From the NCBI GenBank assembly GCA_023301405.1, contig JALZUX010000136.1, forward strand, positions 1 through 7,325: 7,325 nucleotides of DNA, read 5' to 3'. Position numbers and translations under genes: made by a program. Source of the stretch: Granulosicoccaceae bacterium (GTDB lineage Bacteria > Pseudomonadota > Gammaproteobacteria > Granulosicoccales > Granulosicoccaceae). Shown here one piece after another: positions 1 through 5,562 of this stretch. The stretch's first letter is position 1. Every line of letters starts with the position of its first letter. The notes below the pieces were generated by a model. The model was not told where the DNA came from, ran no database searches, and saw only the letters and a list, made by a program, of their open reading frames with translations.

Positions 1-544
1 GGTACTGACAGTTAAGTGCCCATGTGACCGCGTCAATGCAACAGATATCAGCCTTGCCCCGTGCGACTAGTTTCATAGAGTTTAAGTGCGAGCCGCTAAA
101 AGTGCATTGTGTGAAGAAGGGTGCGTTGATACCCAACTCTGACAGGGCAATTTCAAGTGTGATCAGGCCGGATAAAGAATCTGCCGAGTTGGCAGCAAGC
201 GTTTTGCCTTGGTAGTCAAGCAAACTGGTGCTCGCAGAGTTTGCAGTGACAACAAAGCTCGAATAGTTCGCTCCGTTGCAACCACTGTGTGAATAACGGG
301 GGGTGGCAACGAGTCGTACCTGGTTGCGATAGGTCGATACGTAAGGGTAGCCGCAGGTTTGCGACACAAACAAATCCCTATGGCTCCATTGTTCTGCAAG
401 CGGCATCTTTCTATTGAGGCTTGCAGGTGGAGTTATGGGTAACGATGATAAGTTATTAAACAGCGTACGCCAGACAGCCCAGAGATGATCGTTAACAGGC
501 CTGACGATTGGATCGTCATACATACTCAGTGAAGCAATTGACAC
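1..544 (-). CDS. PhnD-like substrate-binding-fold protein, partial (C-terminus beyond left edge)
   Basis: I translated this by hand on the minus strand; 181 codons are visible and the frame is still open at base 1. It resembles the phosphate/phosphite/phosphonate ABC-transporter binding-protein family (PhnD-like, PBP2 fold). Landmarks in order are IASLSMYDDP (residues 3-12), SQTCGYP (61-67), VRLVATPRY (76-84), a GCNGANY loop (88-94), GKTLAANSADSLSG (113-126), FSGSHLNSMKLVARGKADI (149-167) and DAVTWAL (171-177). These match the usual order in the family, whose members are usually about 250-280 residues, so perhaps 70-100 residues are missing. I chose the GTG at 542-544 because AAGAGGG lies 6 nt upstream and the family normally begins close to the IASLPMYD motif. 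An in-frame ATG at 569-571 is the alternative, with only a weak ribosome binding site. Neither start gives a signal peptide, so export is not supported. The ligand cannot be read from the sequence. It diverges from the asparaginase gene. Confidence 0.8.
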   Translation of the reverse strand, partial: MSIASLSMYDDPIVRPVNDHLWAVWRTLFNNLSSLPITPPASLNRKMPLAEQWSHRDLFVSQTCGYPYVSTYRNQVRLVATPRYSHSGCNGANYSSFVVTANSASTSLLDYQGKTLAANSADSLSGLITLEIALSELGINAPFFTQCTFSGSHLNSMKLVARGKADICCIDAVTWALNCQY

Positions 545-550
545 ACGTGA

Positions 551-557
551 CCCTCTT
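551..557 (-). promoter_or_regulatory. Ribosome binding site deciding the PhnD-like start
   Basis: On the minus strand this reads AAGAGGG, 6 nt before the GTG at 542-544. It is the reason for preferring that start over the ATG at 569-571. Confidence 0.5.
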
Positions 558-596
558 GTTTTTGAGAACATCCAAACGACGGACCTACCGTTGGTT

Positions 597-626
597 TTGG
601 TGAATAATAGCAAGCTAGTCCATAAT
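597..626 (+). promoter_or_regulatory. Candidate sigma70 promoter for the asparaginase-gabD pair
   Basis: TTGGTG (597-602) and CATAAT (621-626) are separated by 18 bp. The -10 matches consensus at five of six positions and the -35 at only three. It sits about 50 bp upstream of the asparaginase start and just ahead of the dyad at 638-654. This is a by-eye prediction. Confidence 0.3.
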
Positions 627-637
627 TTATGAGTTTG

Positions 638-654
638 GTGTAGACCGGCTACAC
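638..654. promoter_or_regulatory. 17-bp dyad, candidate operator
   Basis: GTGTAG and CTACAC form perfect 6-bp arms around the 5-bp centre ACCGG. The dyad lies 12 bp downstream of the candidate -10 and ends 12 bp before the AGGA ribosome binding site, where a bound repressor or an RNA hairpin could affect expression. No regulator gene is in the window, so the cognate factor is unknown. Confidence 0.35.
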
Positions 655-666
655 TCCCTAATTTTC

Positions 667-670
667 AGGA
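667..670 (+). promoter_or_regulatory. Ribosome binding site supporting a TTG start
   Basis: AGGA ends 6 nt before the TTG at 677-679. No in-frame ATG or GTG lies nearby, and the family-conserved N-terminus (NPVLVEVFRSD) begins directly after this codon, so the TTG is credible. Confidence 0.6.
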
Positions 671-676
671 AAACCT

Positions 677-1675
677 TTGAATCCAGTTCTTGTAGAAGTC
701 TTTCGCAGCGATAAGGTTGAGTCTTTTCATCGTGGTGCTGTTGTAGCTGTGGATGTCAGCGGCCAGGTAATCTTTGAATTAGGAGATATCAATGCGCTGG
801 TTTTTCCACGCTCATCACTCAAGCCGATTCAGGCTATCCCGTTGATTGAATCTGGTGCGGCTGAGCATTTTTCATTAACCCCGCAAGAGATAGCTCTTTC
901 CTGCGCATCACATAATGCGGAAGACAATCACCAGCATGTGCTAACTCAGTGGATGAAAAAAATTGGCCTAACTGCTGATCAACTTGAATGCGGACCGTCA
1001 CTACCTTTGCATATAGACACTGCTCATCAAATGTTGCGTGACGGTGGAGAAGCAGAGAGGCGCTTACATAATTGCTCTGGTAAGCATACAGGAATGCTCA
1101 CGCTGGCAAGTTTCCTTGATGTCAGCACTGATGGTTATTGTGATTATCAGCATGAAACCCAACGGCGGTGGATGCAGGTACTGTCAGATCTTACAGGCAG
1201 TGATGTGACTCGTTATCCGTGGGACAAAGATGGCTGCGGGTTACCAGCGATGGCAATGCCTCTGATCGAATTTGGCAAAGCATTAAGCTGTTTTTGTGCA
1301 ACTGATAAACAGCCGCAAAAAAGAGCCGCAGCAATGAAAAGAATTCTCGCCGCTATGCAGGCCCATCCTGACATGGTGGCGGGCACGGGTCGTTGCTGTA
1401 CAGCAACAATGAAGGCGTGCGAAGGTCTGGTGGTTAAAACCGGTGCCGAAGGCGTTTTTGCCGCGATCGCTCCTGATCGTGGTATAGCAATCGCCTTGAA
1501 GATAGACGACGGGGCCACGCGTGCGGCTGATGCAGCTTTGGGTGCAGTACTTCTGCAGCTGGATATCATCAATCAATCCCAGTATGAATCAATGAGTAAC
1601 TGGTACAGACCAGAAATAATTAACTCGCAAGGTGTTAGCGTGGGTAGTCTTTCCCCTTCATCTGTGTGGCATTGA
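677..1675 (+). CDS. L-asparaginase, asparaginase II family (Rhizobium etli type)
   Basis: Predicted to hydrolyse L-asparagine to L-aspartate and ammonia in the cytoplasm; no signal peptide is visible. The protein is 332 residues, a normal length for the asparaginase II family (Pfam Asparaginase_II), which is unrelated in fold to E. coli AnsA/AnsB. Conserved stretches are NPVLVEVFRSD near the start, HRGA (18-21), the SxxK motif RSSLKP (S46, K49), LSCASHN (74-80), HNCSGKH (131-137) and WDKDGCG (182-188). In the R. etli enzyme the corresponding catalytic and zinc-binding residues, as I recall them, are Ser48, Lys51, Cys135, Lys138 and Cys189. Here they fall at S46, K49, C133, K136 and C187, a constant offset of two, so the active site looks intact. 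The start is TTG with AGGA 6 nt upstream. The gabD-like gene follows after 38 bp in the same direction, suggesting one transcript. The family assignment is firm; the physiological substrate is inferred. Confidence 0.92.
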   Translation: MNPVLVEVFRSDKVESFHRGAVVAVDVSGQVIFELGDINALVFPRSSLKPIQAIPLIESGAAEHFSLTPQEIALSCASHNAEDNHQHVLTQWMKKIGLTADQLECGPSLPLHIDTAHQMLRDGGEAERRLHNCSGKHTGMLTLASFLDVSTDGYCDYQHETQRRWMQVLSDLTGSDVTRYPWDKDGCGLPAMAMPLIEFGKALSCFCATDKQPQKRAAAMKRILAAMQAHPDMVAGTGRCCTATMKACEGLVVKTGAEGVFAAIAPDRGIAIALKIDDGATRAADAALGAVLLQLDIINQSQYESMSNWYRPEIINSQGVSVGSLSPSSVWH

Positions 1676-1713
1676 TCGCTTAATTCAACAAAGACTTTTA
1701 ACAAGGCTCCTCT

Positions 1714-3171
1714 ATGCAACTTAAAGACAAATTATTACTGAAAGAACAGGCCTATATCAATGGGCAGTGGAGCGCAGGAAGCAGTGCGCAAACATTTTTG
1801 GTGACTAATCCAGCCAGTGGTGAATCGATAGCAGCAGTTGCTGATTGTGGTGCTGATGATGCCGAACGCGCAGTGGCAGCAGCCAATAAGGCACTACCCG
1901 GTTGGAAAGCTAAAACGGCTAAAGAGCGTGCAACTATTCTAAAAAATTGGTTCCATCTGATGATGGAGAATCAAGAAGATCTTGCCGTCATACTTAGTAC
2001 AGAGCAGGGCAAGCCAATGGCAGAGAGTCGTGGTGAAATAGCCTATGCTGCAAACTTTATGGAATGGTTTGCTGAAGAAGCTCGTCGTATTTACGGTGAT
2101 GTTATGCCGGGCCATGCCGCTGATAAAAGAATTATTGTCTTAAAAGAACCCATTGGGGTTACAGCAGCAATAACGCCTTGGAATTTTCCTTCAGCTATGA
2201 TTGCACGCAAAGTCGCTCCAGCGCTGGCGGCAGGCTGCACTATGGTGGTTAAGCCTGCAGCGGAAACGCCGTTGTCTGCGCTGGCACTGGCAGAGCTGGC
2301 CGAGCGTGCTGGTGTACCAGCCGGGGTATTTAGCGTGGTGACTACAGATCAGTCGGCCGCTGTCGGTGGTGTGTTGACTTCATCACCAATTGTTCGAAAA
2401 TTGTCCTTCACAGGATCAACAGAAGTTGGCAAATTGTTGATGAAACAGTGTGCTGGGACCGTTAAAAAAGTATCAATGGAATTGGGTGGCAATGCTCCGT
2501 TTCTGGTTTTTGACGACGCCGACGTTGATGCTGCTGTGCAGGGTGCAATGATTTCCAAGTACAGAAACTCCGGTCAAACTTGTGTTTGTACAAATAGGTT
2601 TATTGTGCAAAGCGGTGTCTATGACGAATTCTGTAACAAGCTTGCCGCGGCGGCAGCAGAATTAAAATTGGGGGCGGCAGATTCTGGTGAAGTACAGCAA
2701 GGACCATTAATAAATCAAGACGCAATTGATAAAGTAGTCGAACACGTTAACGACGCAGTGAGCAAAGGGGCAAGAGTGCTTACCGGCGGTGAGGCTGATG
2801 ACTTAGGTGGATTCTTTTATAAGCCTACCGTACTTGTAGATATCACTACAGACATGGCTATTATGGGTGAAGAAACCTTTGGGCCTGTGGCACCGGTAAT
2901 TAAATTTGAAGATGAGGCAGAAGGCGTTGCATTGGCTAATTCAACTGAGTTTGGTCTGGCTGCCTACTTTTATTCTACTAACATAAATCGGATTTGGCGG
3001 GTCGCCGAGTCACTTGAAACTGGCATGGTTGGGATAAATGATGGCCTGATTTCTACTGAAGTGGCACCGTTCGGTGGTGTTAAAGAGTCAGGCGTCGGTC
3101 GTGAAGGGTCAAAGTACGGCATTGAAGATTATCTTGAAATCAAATACCTTTGTATGGGTGGTATTTCATAG
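1714..3171 (+). CDS. gabD: NAD(P)-dependent succinate-semialdehyde dehydrogenase (GabD type)
   Basis: Oxidises succinate semialdehyde to succinate, the last step of GABA breakdown, in the cytoplasm. At 485 residues it is collinear with E. coli GabD (482) from the N-terminal LLxxQAxINGxW through to the C-terminal GREGSKYGIEDYLEIKY. The aldehyde dehydrogenase residues are present: N157 in the PWNFP motif, K180 in VVKPA, general base E256 in MELGGNAP, nucleophile C290 in GQTCVC, and E387/F389 in EETFGP. A second cysteine, C292, gives the C-V-C pair that acts as a redox switch in the catalytic loop of human SSADH, so redox sensitivity is plausible. The ATG at 1714 has AAGG 7 nt upstream. No GABA transaminase lies in the window, so a related semialdehyde (for example glutarate or aspartate semialdehyde) cannot be excluded. 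It is probably co-transcribed with the asparaginase, and a terminator-like hairpin follows 15 bp after the stop. Confidence 0.93.
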   Translation: MQLKDKLLLKEQAYINGQWSAGSSAQTFLVTNPASGESIAAVADCGADDAERAVAAANKALPGWKAKTAKERATILKNWFHLMMENQEDLAVILSTEQGKPMAESRGEIAYAANFMEWFAEEARRIYGDVMPGHAADKRIIVLKEPIGVTAAITPWNFPSAMIARKVAPALAAGCTMVVKPAAETPLSALALAELAERAGVPAGVFSVVTTDQSAAVGGVLTSSPIVRKLSFTGSTEVGKLLMKQCAGTVKKVSMELGGNAPFLVFDDADVDAAVQGAMISKYRNSGQTCVCTNRFIVQSGVYDEFCNKLAAAAAELKLGAADSGEVQQGPLINQDAIDKVVEHVNDAVSKGARVLTGGEADDLGGFFYKPTVLVDITTDMAIMGEETFGPVAPVIKFEDEAEGVALANSTEFGLAAYFYSTNINRIWRVAESLETGMVGINDGLISTEVAPFGGVKESGVGREGSKYGIEDYLEIKYLCMGGIS

Positions 3172-3186
3172 CGGTATAGCTTTTGG

Positions 3187-3226
3187 TGGCGGTAGCTATA
3201 GGGCTACCGCCAAGCAAGACTTTTTT
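3187..3226 (+). terminator. Probable rho-independent terminator after gabD
   Basis: TGGCGGTAGC (3187-3196) and GCTACCGCCA (3203-3212) form a perfect 10-bp stem with the 6-nt loop TATAGG. A run of six T follows at 3221-3226. The 8-nt gap between stem and T-run is longer than usual, so termination may be inefficient or factor-assisted. The hairpin starts 15 bp after the gabD stop. There is no matching T-run in the minus direction, so it would not serve the convergent gene. Confidence 0.55.
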
Positions 3227-3368
3227 AGCAAGCCGTGTGCATTAATCGGTTTGATACAGTGTAATATTCCTGTGCAGTAAGCCATACTTCAATCGTAGCT
3301 AACGTATTTGTAGTCGTTCCATCAATTAAATTTCTTGCTCGATATAATAGTGATTTTTTAAGCACTAC

Positions 3369-4325
3369 TTAGAGCGCGGCGCCATTTATTGACAGGATAT
3401 GCTCGTATAAACTTCGCTCCAGCGTAATCGAGTTTTCGTCCTCACATCGCTTTGCCAGTCTATTGCTGTTCTCACCGGGTAAACGTATCTCGGTAGCATC
3501 GTCAACAGTGCGACCCTCTTTTATGCGACGGATCAAAAGATCGGCAGACGCCCTAAAGCTGCTGTCTCCTAGAACGACTTTCGGGTCGATAGTGATAATG
3601 GTGTTGGCGCGGTTATCCTGTGAATCACCTACTATCGAAGCACCTGCCAGTGGTGCGGTTAGCATTTCAAACATCAATGCTAAGCCAGAGCCTTTTGGTC
3701 CGGCTATAGTGCGTAATGCACCTGCCATGGCTTTAACGGGATCTGTTGTTGATTGTCCGTCGCGATCGACGGCAAGACCTTTATTGATCGGTTGATTGTT
3801 GTTCCGTGCATTGATGATCGCGAACCAAGTAGTGGCTGCGGTCGCCATGTCTAGCACAGTCGGTTCGCTGCTTGTGGGGATGGCGATAGCGACCGGGTTG
3901 GTGCCCATGACGGGATCAATGCCGCCCTCTATCGCCATGACTTTAGGGGATCCAGCCATCACTAATGCTATATAGCCTTGCTGTGCAAGTTGTGAGGCGT
4001 AGTAACCAATAGAGCCAGTTGATGATCGGGTGTTATGGGTATTGACTAGGGAGATGCCGCAGTTTTTAACCAACTCACTTGAAGTCTTAACAGCGTGGTC
4101 CATTACATACATACCAGTATGTCCGCCACCGTTAATGGTAGCGATAGCAGATGATCGCTTGTCAGTGAAAATGTCGCAGCAATTTTTATCAGGTAAGACT
4201 GTACGTTCTTTTATTTTTATCAGCCCTTGATCGCTGTTACGTTTTTGCGCATACATTAATACCCGGGCAACTATGGCGGCCTCGTCTGTCGATAAACCGA
4301 GCCTTATCAGCGCATCGCAGACCAC
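3369..4325 (-). CDS. Ldh2/malate dehydrogenase-family NAD(P)-dependent oxidoreductase; start uncertain
   Basis: Belongs to the Ldh_2 family (type-2 malate/L-lactate dehydrogenases, ureidoglycolate dehydrogenase, cyclic imino-acid reductases), which reduces or oxidises 2-keto/2-hydroxy or imino acids with NAD(P). Family landmarks, numbered from the GTG at 4323-4325, are GIS-VN (90-95), TGSIGYYA (103-110), GTNPVAIAIP (141-150), LDMATA (158-163), TTDP (193-196), KGSGLALMFEML (211-222) and RLPGE (281-285). The family's usual SHG is SDQG here (31-34) and the usual SHxG is SSTG (101-104), so two conserved histidines are absent; the substrate cannot be assigned. The reading frame stays open upstream to 4385 and encodes a family-like N-terminal helix (VPLDQLNEVV), which the GTG start would cut. 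No ATG lies in that extension; an ATG at 4378-4380 is one base out of frame. Length is 318 residues, about 336 with the extension. Confidence 0.8.
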   Translation of the reverse strand: MVCDALIRLGLSTDEAAIVARVLMYAQKRNSDQGLIKIKERTVLPDKNCCDIFTDKRSSAIATINGGGHTGMYVMDHAVKTSSELVKNCGISLVNTHNTRSSTGSIGYYASQLAQQGYIALVMAGSPKVMAIEGGIDPVMGTNPVAIAIPTSSEPTVLDMATAATTWFAIINARNNNQPINKGLAVDRDGQSTTDPVKAMAGALRTIAGPKGSGLALMFEMLTAPLAGASIVGDSQDNRANTIITIDPKVVLGDSSFRASADLLIRRIKEGRTVDDATEIRLPGENSNRLAKRCEDENSITLERSLYEHILSINGAAL

Positions 4326-4506
4326 TTCATTGAGTTGATCCAGTGGTACAGTAACTTTGCTAATTGGCAGGGTTTCCCATGTGGTTTAAGGGGGCATTCT
4401 GTTGGCCTTCAGATACAAACCATATTAGCCAGTATTCTTTGTGGGAATTCGGCCTTCGCCACTTAGCGATCGAGCGGTGATAATAGTTGGCAACAGATGA
4501 TATTTT

Positions 4507-5232
4507 TTATTCTGCTAATTGAATAAGCAGTTTTTCGTCTTCGATGCGGATGTCTTCAATGCCTTCGGCGAAGGATTTCCAGAAACCGTCGCTGCCACCA
4601 AACTCACGGACAAGATCAATATTTTTTAAGCCTCCAAGCCAGGCGTTAGGAATCGGAATTCCCCATACACTGACGCCTTTCATCACTACCACGGGCCGGT
4701 TATCTGAATAGGAAAGCTCGGTACCACTGCTGACCTTCAGCGTTTTTCCGCCCAGAAATGGAAAGTCGGGGTCAAGCTCGACCAATAACTTGACGCTGGC
4801 GATATTATTCGACAGATCGATAACTACTTGCTCTGCCAAATCGGTTTCTTTTGCTAGTAGTGCATTGAGCTCCCTTTCAGTGAGTTCGATACGTCGTTTG
4901 CTGTTATCTTCAGAATAGACTTCAGGTTCCATATTGTCGCTGGCGGTGTTTTTGGTATTGTCGATGTTGAATTCCTGTGTGGAATCAGCTTCGTCATTTT
5001 CCGGTGTGGCATCAAAATTACCGATCGCGCTCAGTTTTTGGGATAGCTCTGTGTCTTCCTTAGTACTGAGCTCAACTGGTTTGAAATTTTTTGAAAACAA
5101 TTGGCTATTGATTGCCCAAAGAGTAATTCCAATGGTCATGACAATTGTTAACAATAGGAGTCCTATAATTGACAGGCATCCAAGCCCGTGTTTTTTCGGG
5201 ACTGCGACTTGTTGATTGTAGTTTCCTGACAC
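4507..5232 (-). CDS. Single-pass membrane protein of unknown function
   Basis: I do not recognise a named family with confidence. Numbered from the GTG at 5230-5232 (241 residues), it has a short basic cytoplasmic tail ending PKKHG, one hydrophobic helix (about 17-41), an acidic low-complexity linker rich in D, E, N, S and T (about 55-112), and a compact C-terminal domain (about 113-241). That domain carries LTERELNALL (117-126), a run of beta-strand-like segments, FLGGKTLKV (159-167), GIPIPNAWLGG (191-201) and FGGSDGFWKSFAEGIEDI (211-228). Lysines just before the helix predict N-in, C-out topology, so the domain should be periplasmic. I chose the start at 5232 because GAGGT lies 9 nt upstream. 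An in-frame GTG at 5266-5268 is possible (253 residues), but it directly follows an in-frame stop and has no ribosome binding site. The gene diverges from the OmpA-family gene across a shared intergenic region, which suggests an envelope role. Confidence 0.75.
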   Translation of the reverse strand: MSGNYNQQVAVPKKHGLGCLSIIGLLLLTIVMTIGITLWAINSQLFSKNFKPVELSTKEDTELSQKLSAIGNFDATPENDEADSTQEFNIDNTKNTASDNMEPEVYSEDNSKRRIELTERELNALLAKETDLAEQVVIDLSNNIASVKLLVELDPDFPFLGGKTLKVSSGTELSYSDNRPVVVMKGVSVWGIPIPNAWLGGLKNIDLVREFGGSDGFWKSFAEGIEDIRIEDEKLLIQLAE

Positions 5233-5241
5233 TTGGGTAAG

Positions 5242-5246
5242 ACCTC
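5242..5246 (-). promoter_or_regulatory. Ribosome binding site deciding the membrane-protein start
   Basis: On the minus strand this reads GAGGT, 9 nt before the GTG at 5230-5232. It favours the shorter product over the one starting at 5268. Confidence 0.4.
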
Positions 5247-5379
5247 GAAAAGGTGATGTTGGCGGCACTTAACGACGAATAGTCTCACGAAACAGTGATT
5301 TCAAACCAAACAAGAGAGTTAAACACTGTGTTGTGCCAATTTAAAACCTTGCGATGTGGAAGGCTTAATTCACTGTAGC

Positions 5380-5413
5380 CATTCAATTCCGCAGAATTGA
5401 ATGCGGAAATTCC
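5380..5413. repeat. Overlapping inverted repeats (possible operator or RNA switch)
   Basis: CATTCAATTC (5380-5389) and GAATTGAATG (5394-5403) are perfect 10-bp arms with a 4-nt loop. TTCCGCA (5387-5393) and TGCGGAA (5402-5408) are perfect 7-bp arms with an 8-nt loop that share bases with the first pair. GGAAATTCC (5405-5413) is a third, overlapping palindrome. The first two pairings cannot form together. No T-run follows, so a simple terminator is unlikely. Confidence 0.6.
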
Positions 5414-5502
5414 AGAAAGTTAACCAACAGTGACCTATAAGTAACTGTCGGGAACACAAAACTAAACATAGAGTGTAGTGGTGATGCCGCACGACTGGAG
5501 CG

Positions 5503-5529
5503 CTCATCTGTCTCAGTTGAAGATGAGAC
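5503..5529 (+). repeat. Alternative hairpins in the OmpA-gene leader
   Basis: CTCATCT (5503-5509) can pair with AGATGAG (5521-5527), or GTCTCA (5510-5515) can pair with TGAGAC (5524-5529). The right-hand arms overlap, so the two forms exclude each other. They lie 33-60 nt before the GTG start. If the transcript begins upstream, they would be in its leader. Confidence 0.4.
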
Positions 5530-5562
5530 TGTGCCACCAAACAACAGATAGGCTAAAAAGAA

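Larger units (their letters stand above)
5269..5562. promoter_or_regulatory. Divergent intergenic region rich in inverted repeats
   Basis: This 294-bp stretch separates the two divergent envelope genes and must hold both promoters. I could not pick a convincing -35/-10 pair for either gene. It contains an 11-bp palindrome AACACTGTGTT (5322-5332), overlapping inverted repeats at 5380-5413, alternative hairpins at 5503-5529, and three copies of ACAGTGA. I see no coding sequence or tRNA in it. Confidence 0.45.

Noticed and set aside
163..399. Minus-strand open frame of 78 codons
   Set aside because: It overlaps the PhnD-like gene on the same strand in another frame. The PhnD-like frame carries the family motifs; this one has none.
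1213..1576. Two minus-strand open frames of 119 and 97 codons
   Set aside because: Both lie antisense inside the well-supported asparaginase gene and have low-complexity compositions with no recognisable domain.
3074..3280. Plus-strand open frame of 68 codons overlapping the gabD end
   Set aside because: It is a frame shadow of gabD and runs through the terminator hairpin; no ribosome binding site or family is recognisable.
3350..3367. Weak inverted repeat AGTGATT...AAGCACT as a terminator for the leftward Ldh2 gene
   Set aside because: It has a mismatch, is short and AT-rich, and has no T-run in the minus direction.
3463..3795. Plus-strand open frame of 110 codons
   Set aside because: It is antisense to the Ldh2-family gene, whose family motifs are continuous across the region.
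4386..4506. Possible terminator or promoter between the two leftward genes
   Set aside because: I found only short imperfect repeats (for example ATAC...GTAT around 4413-4436) and no convincing -35/-10 pair or hairpin with T-run.
5185..5200. CCCG-N8-CGGG hairpin with a T-rich loop
   Set aside because: It lies inside the membrane-protein coding region (codons for PKKHG) and has no T-run after the stem.
4934..5215. Plus-strand open frame of 93 codons
   Set aside because: It is antisense to the single-pass membrane protein; its apparent hydrophobicity comes from the complement of that gene.
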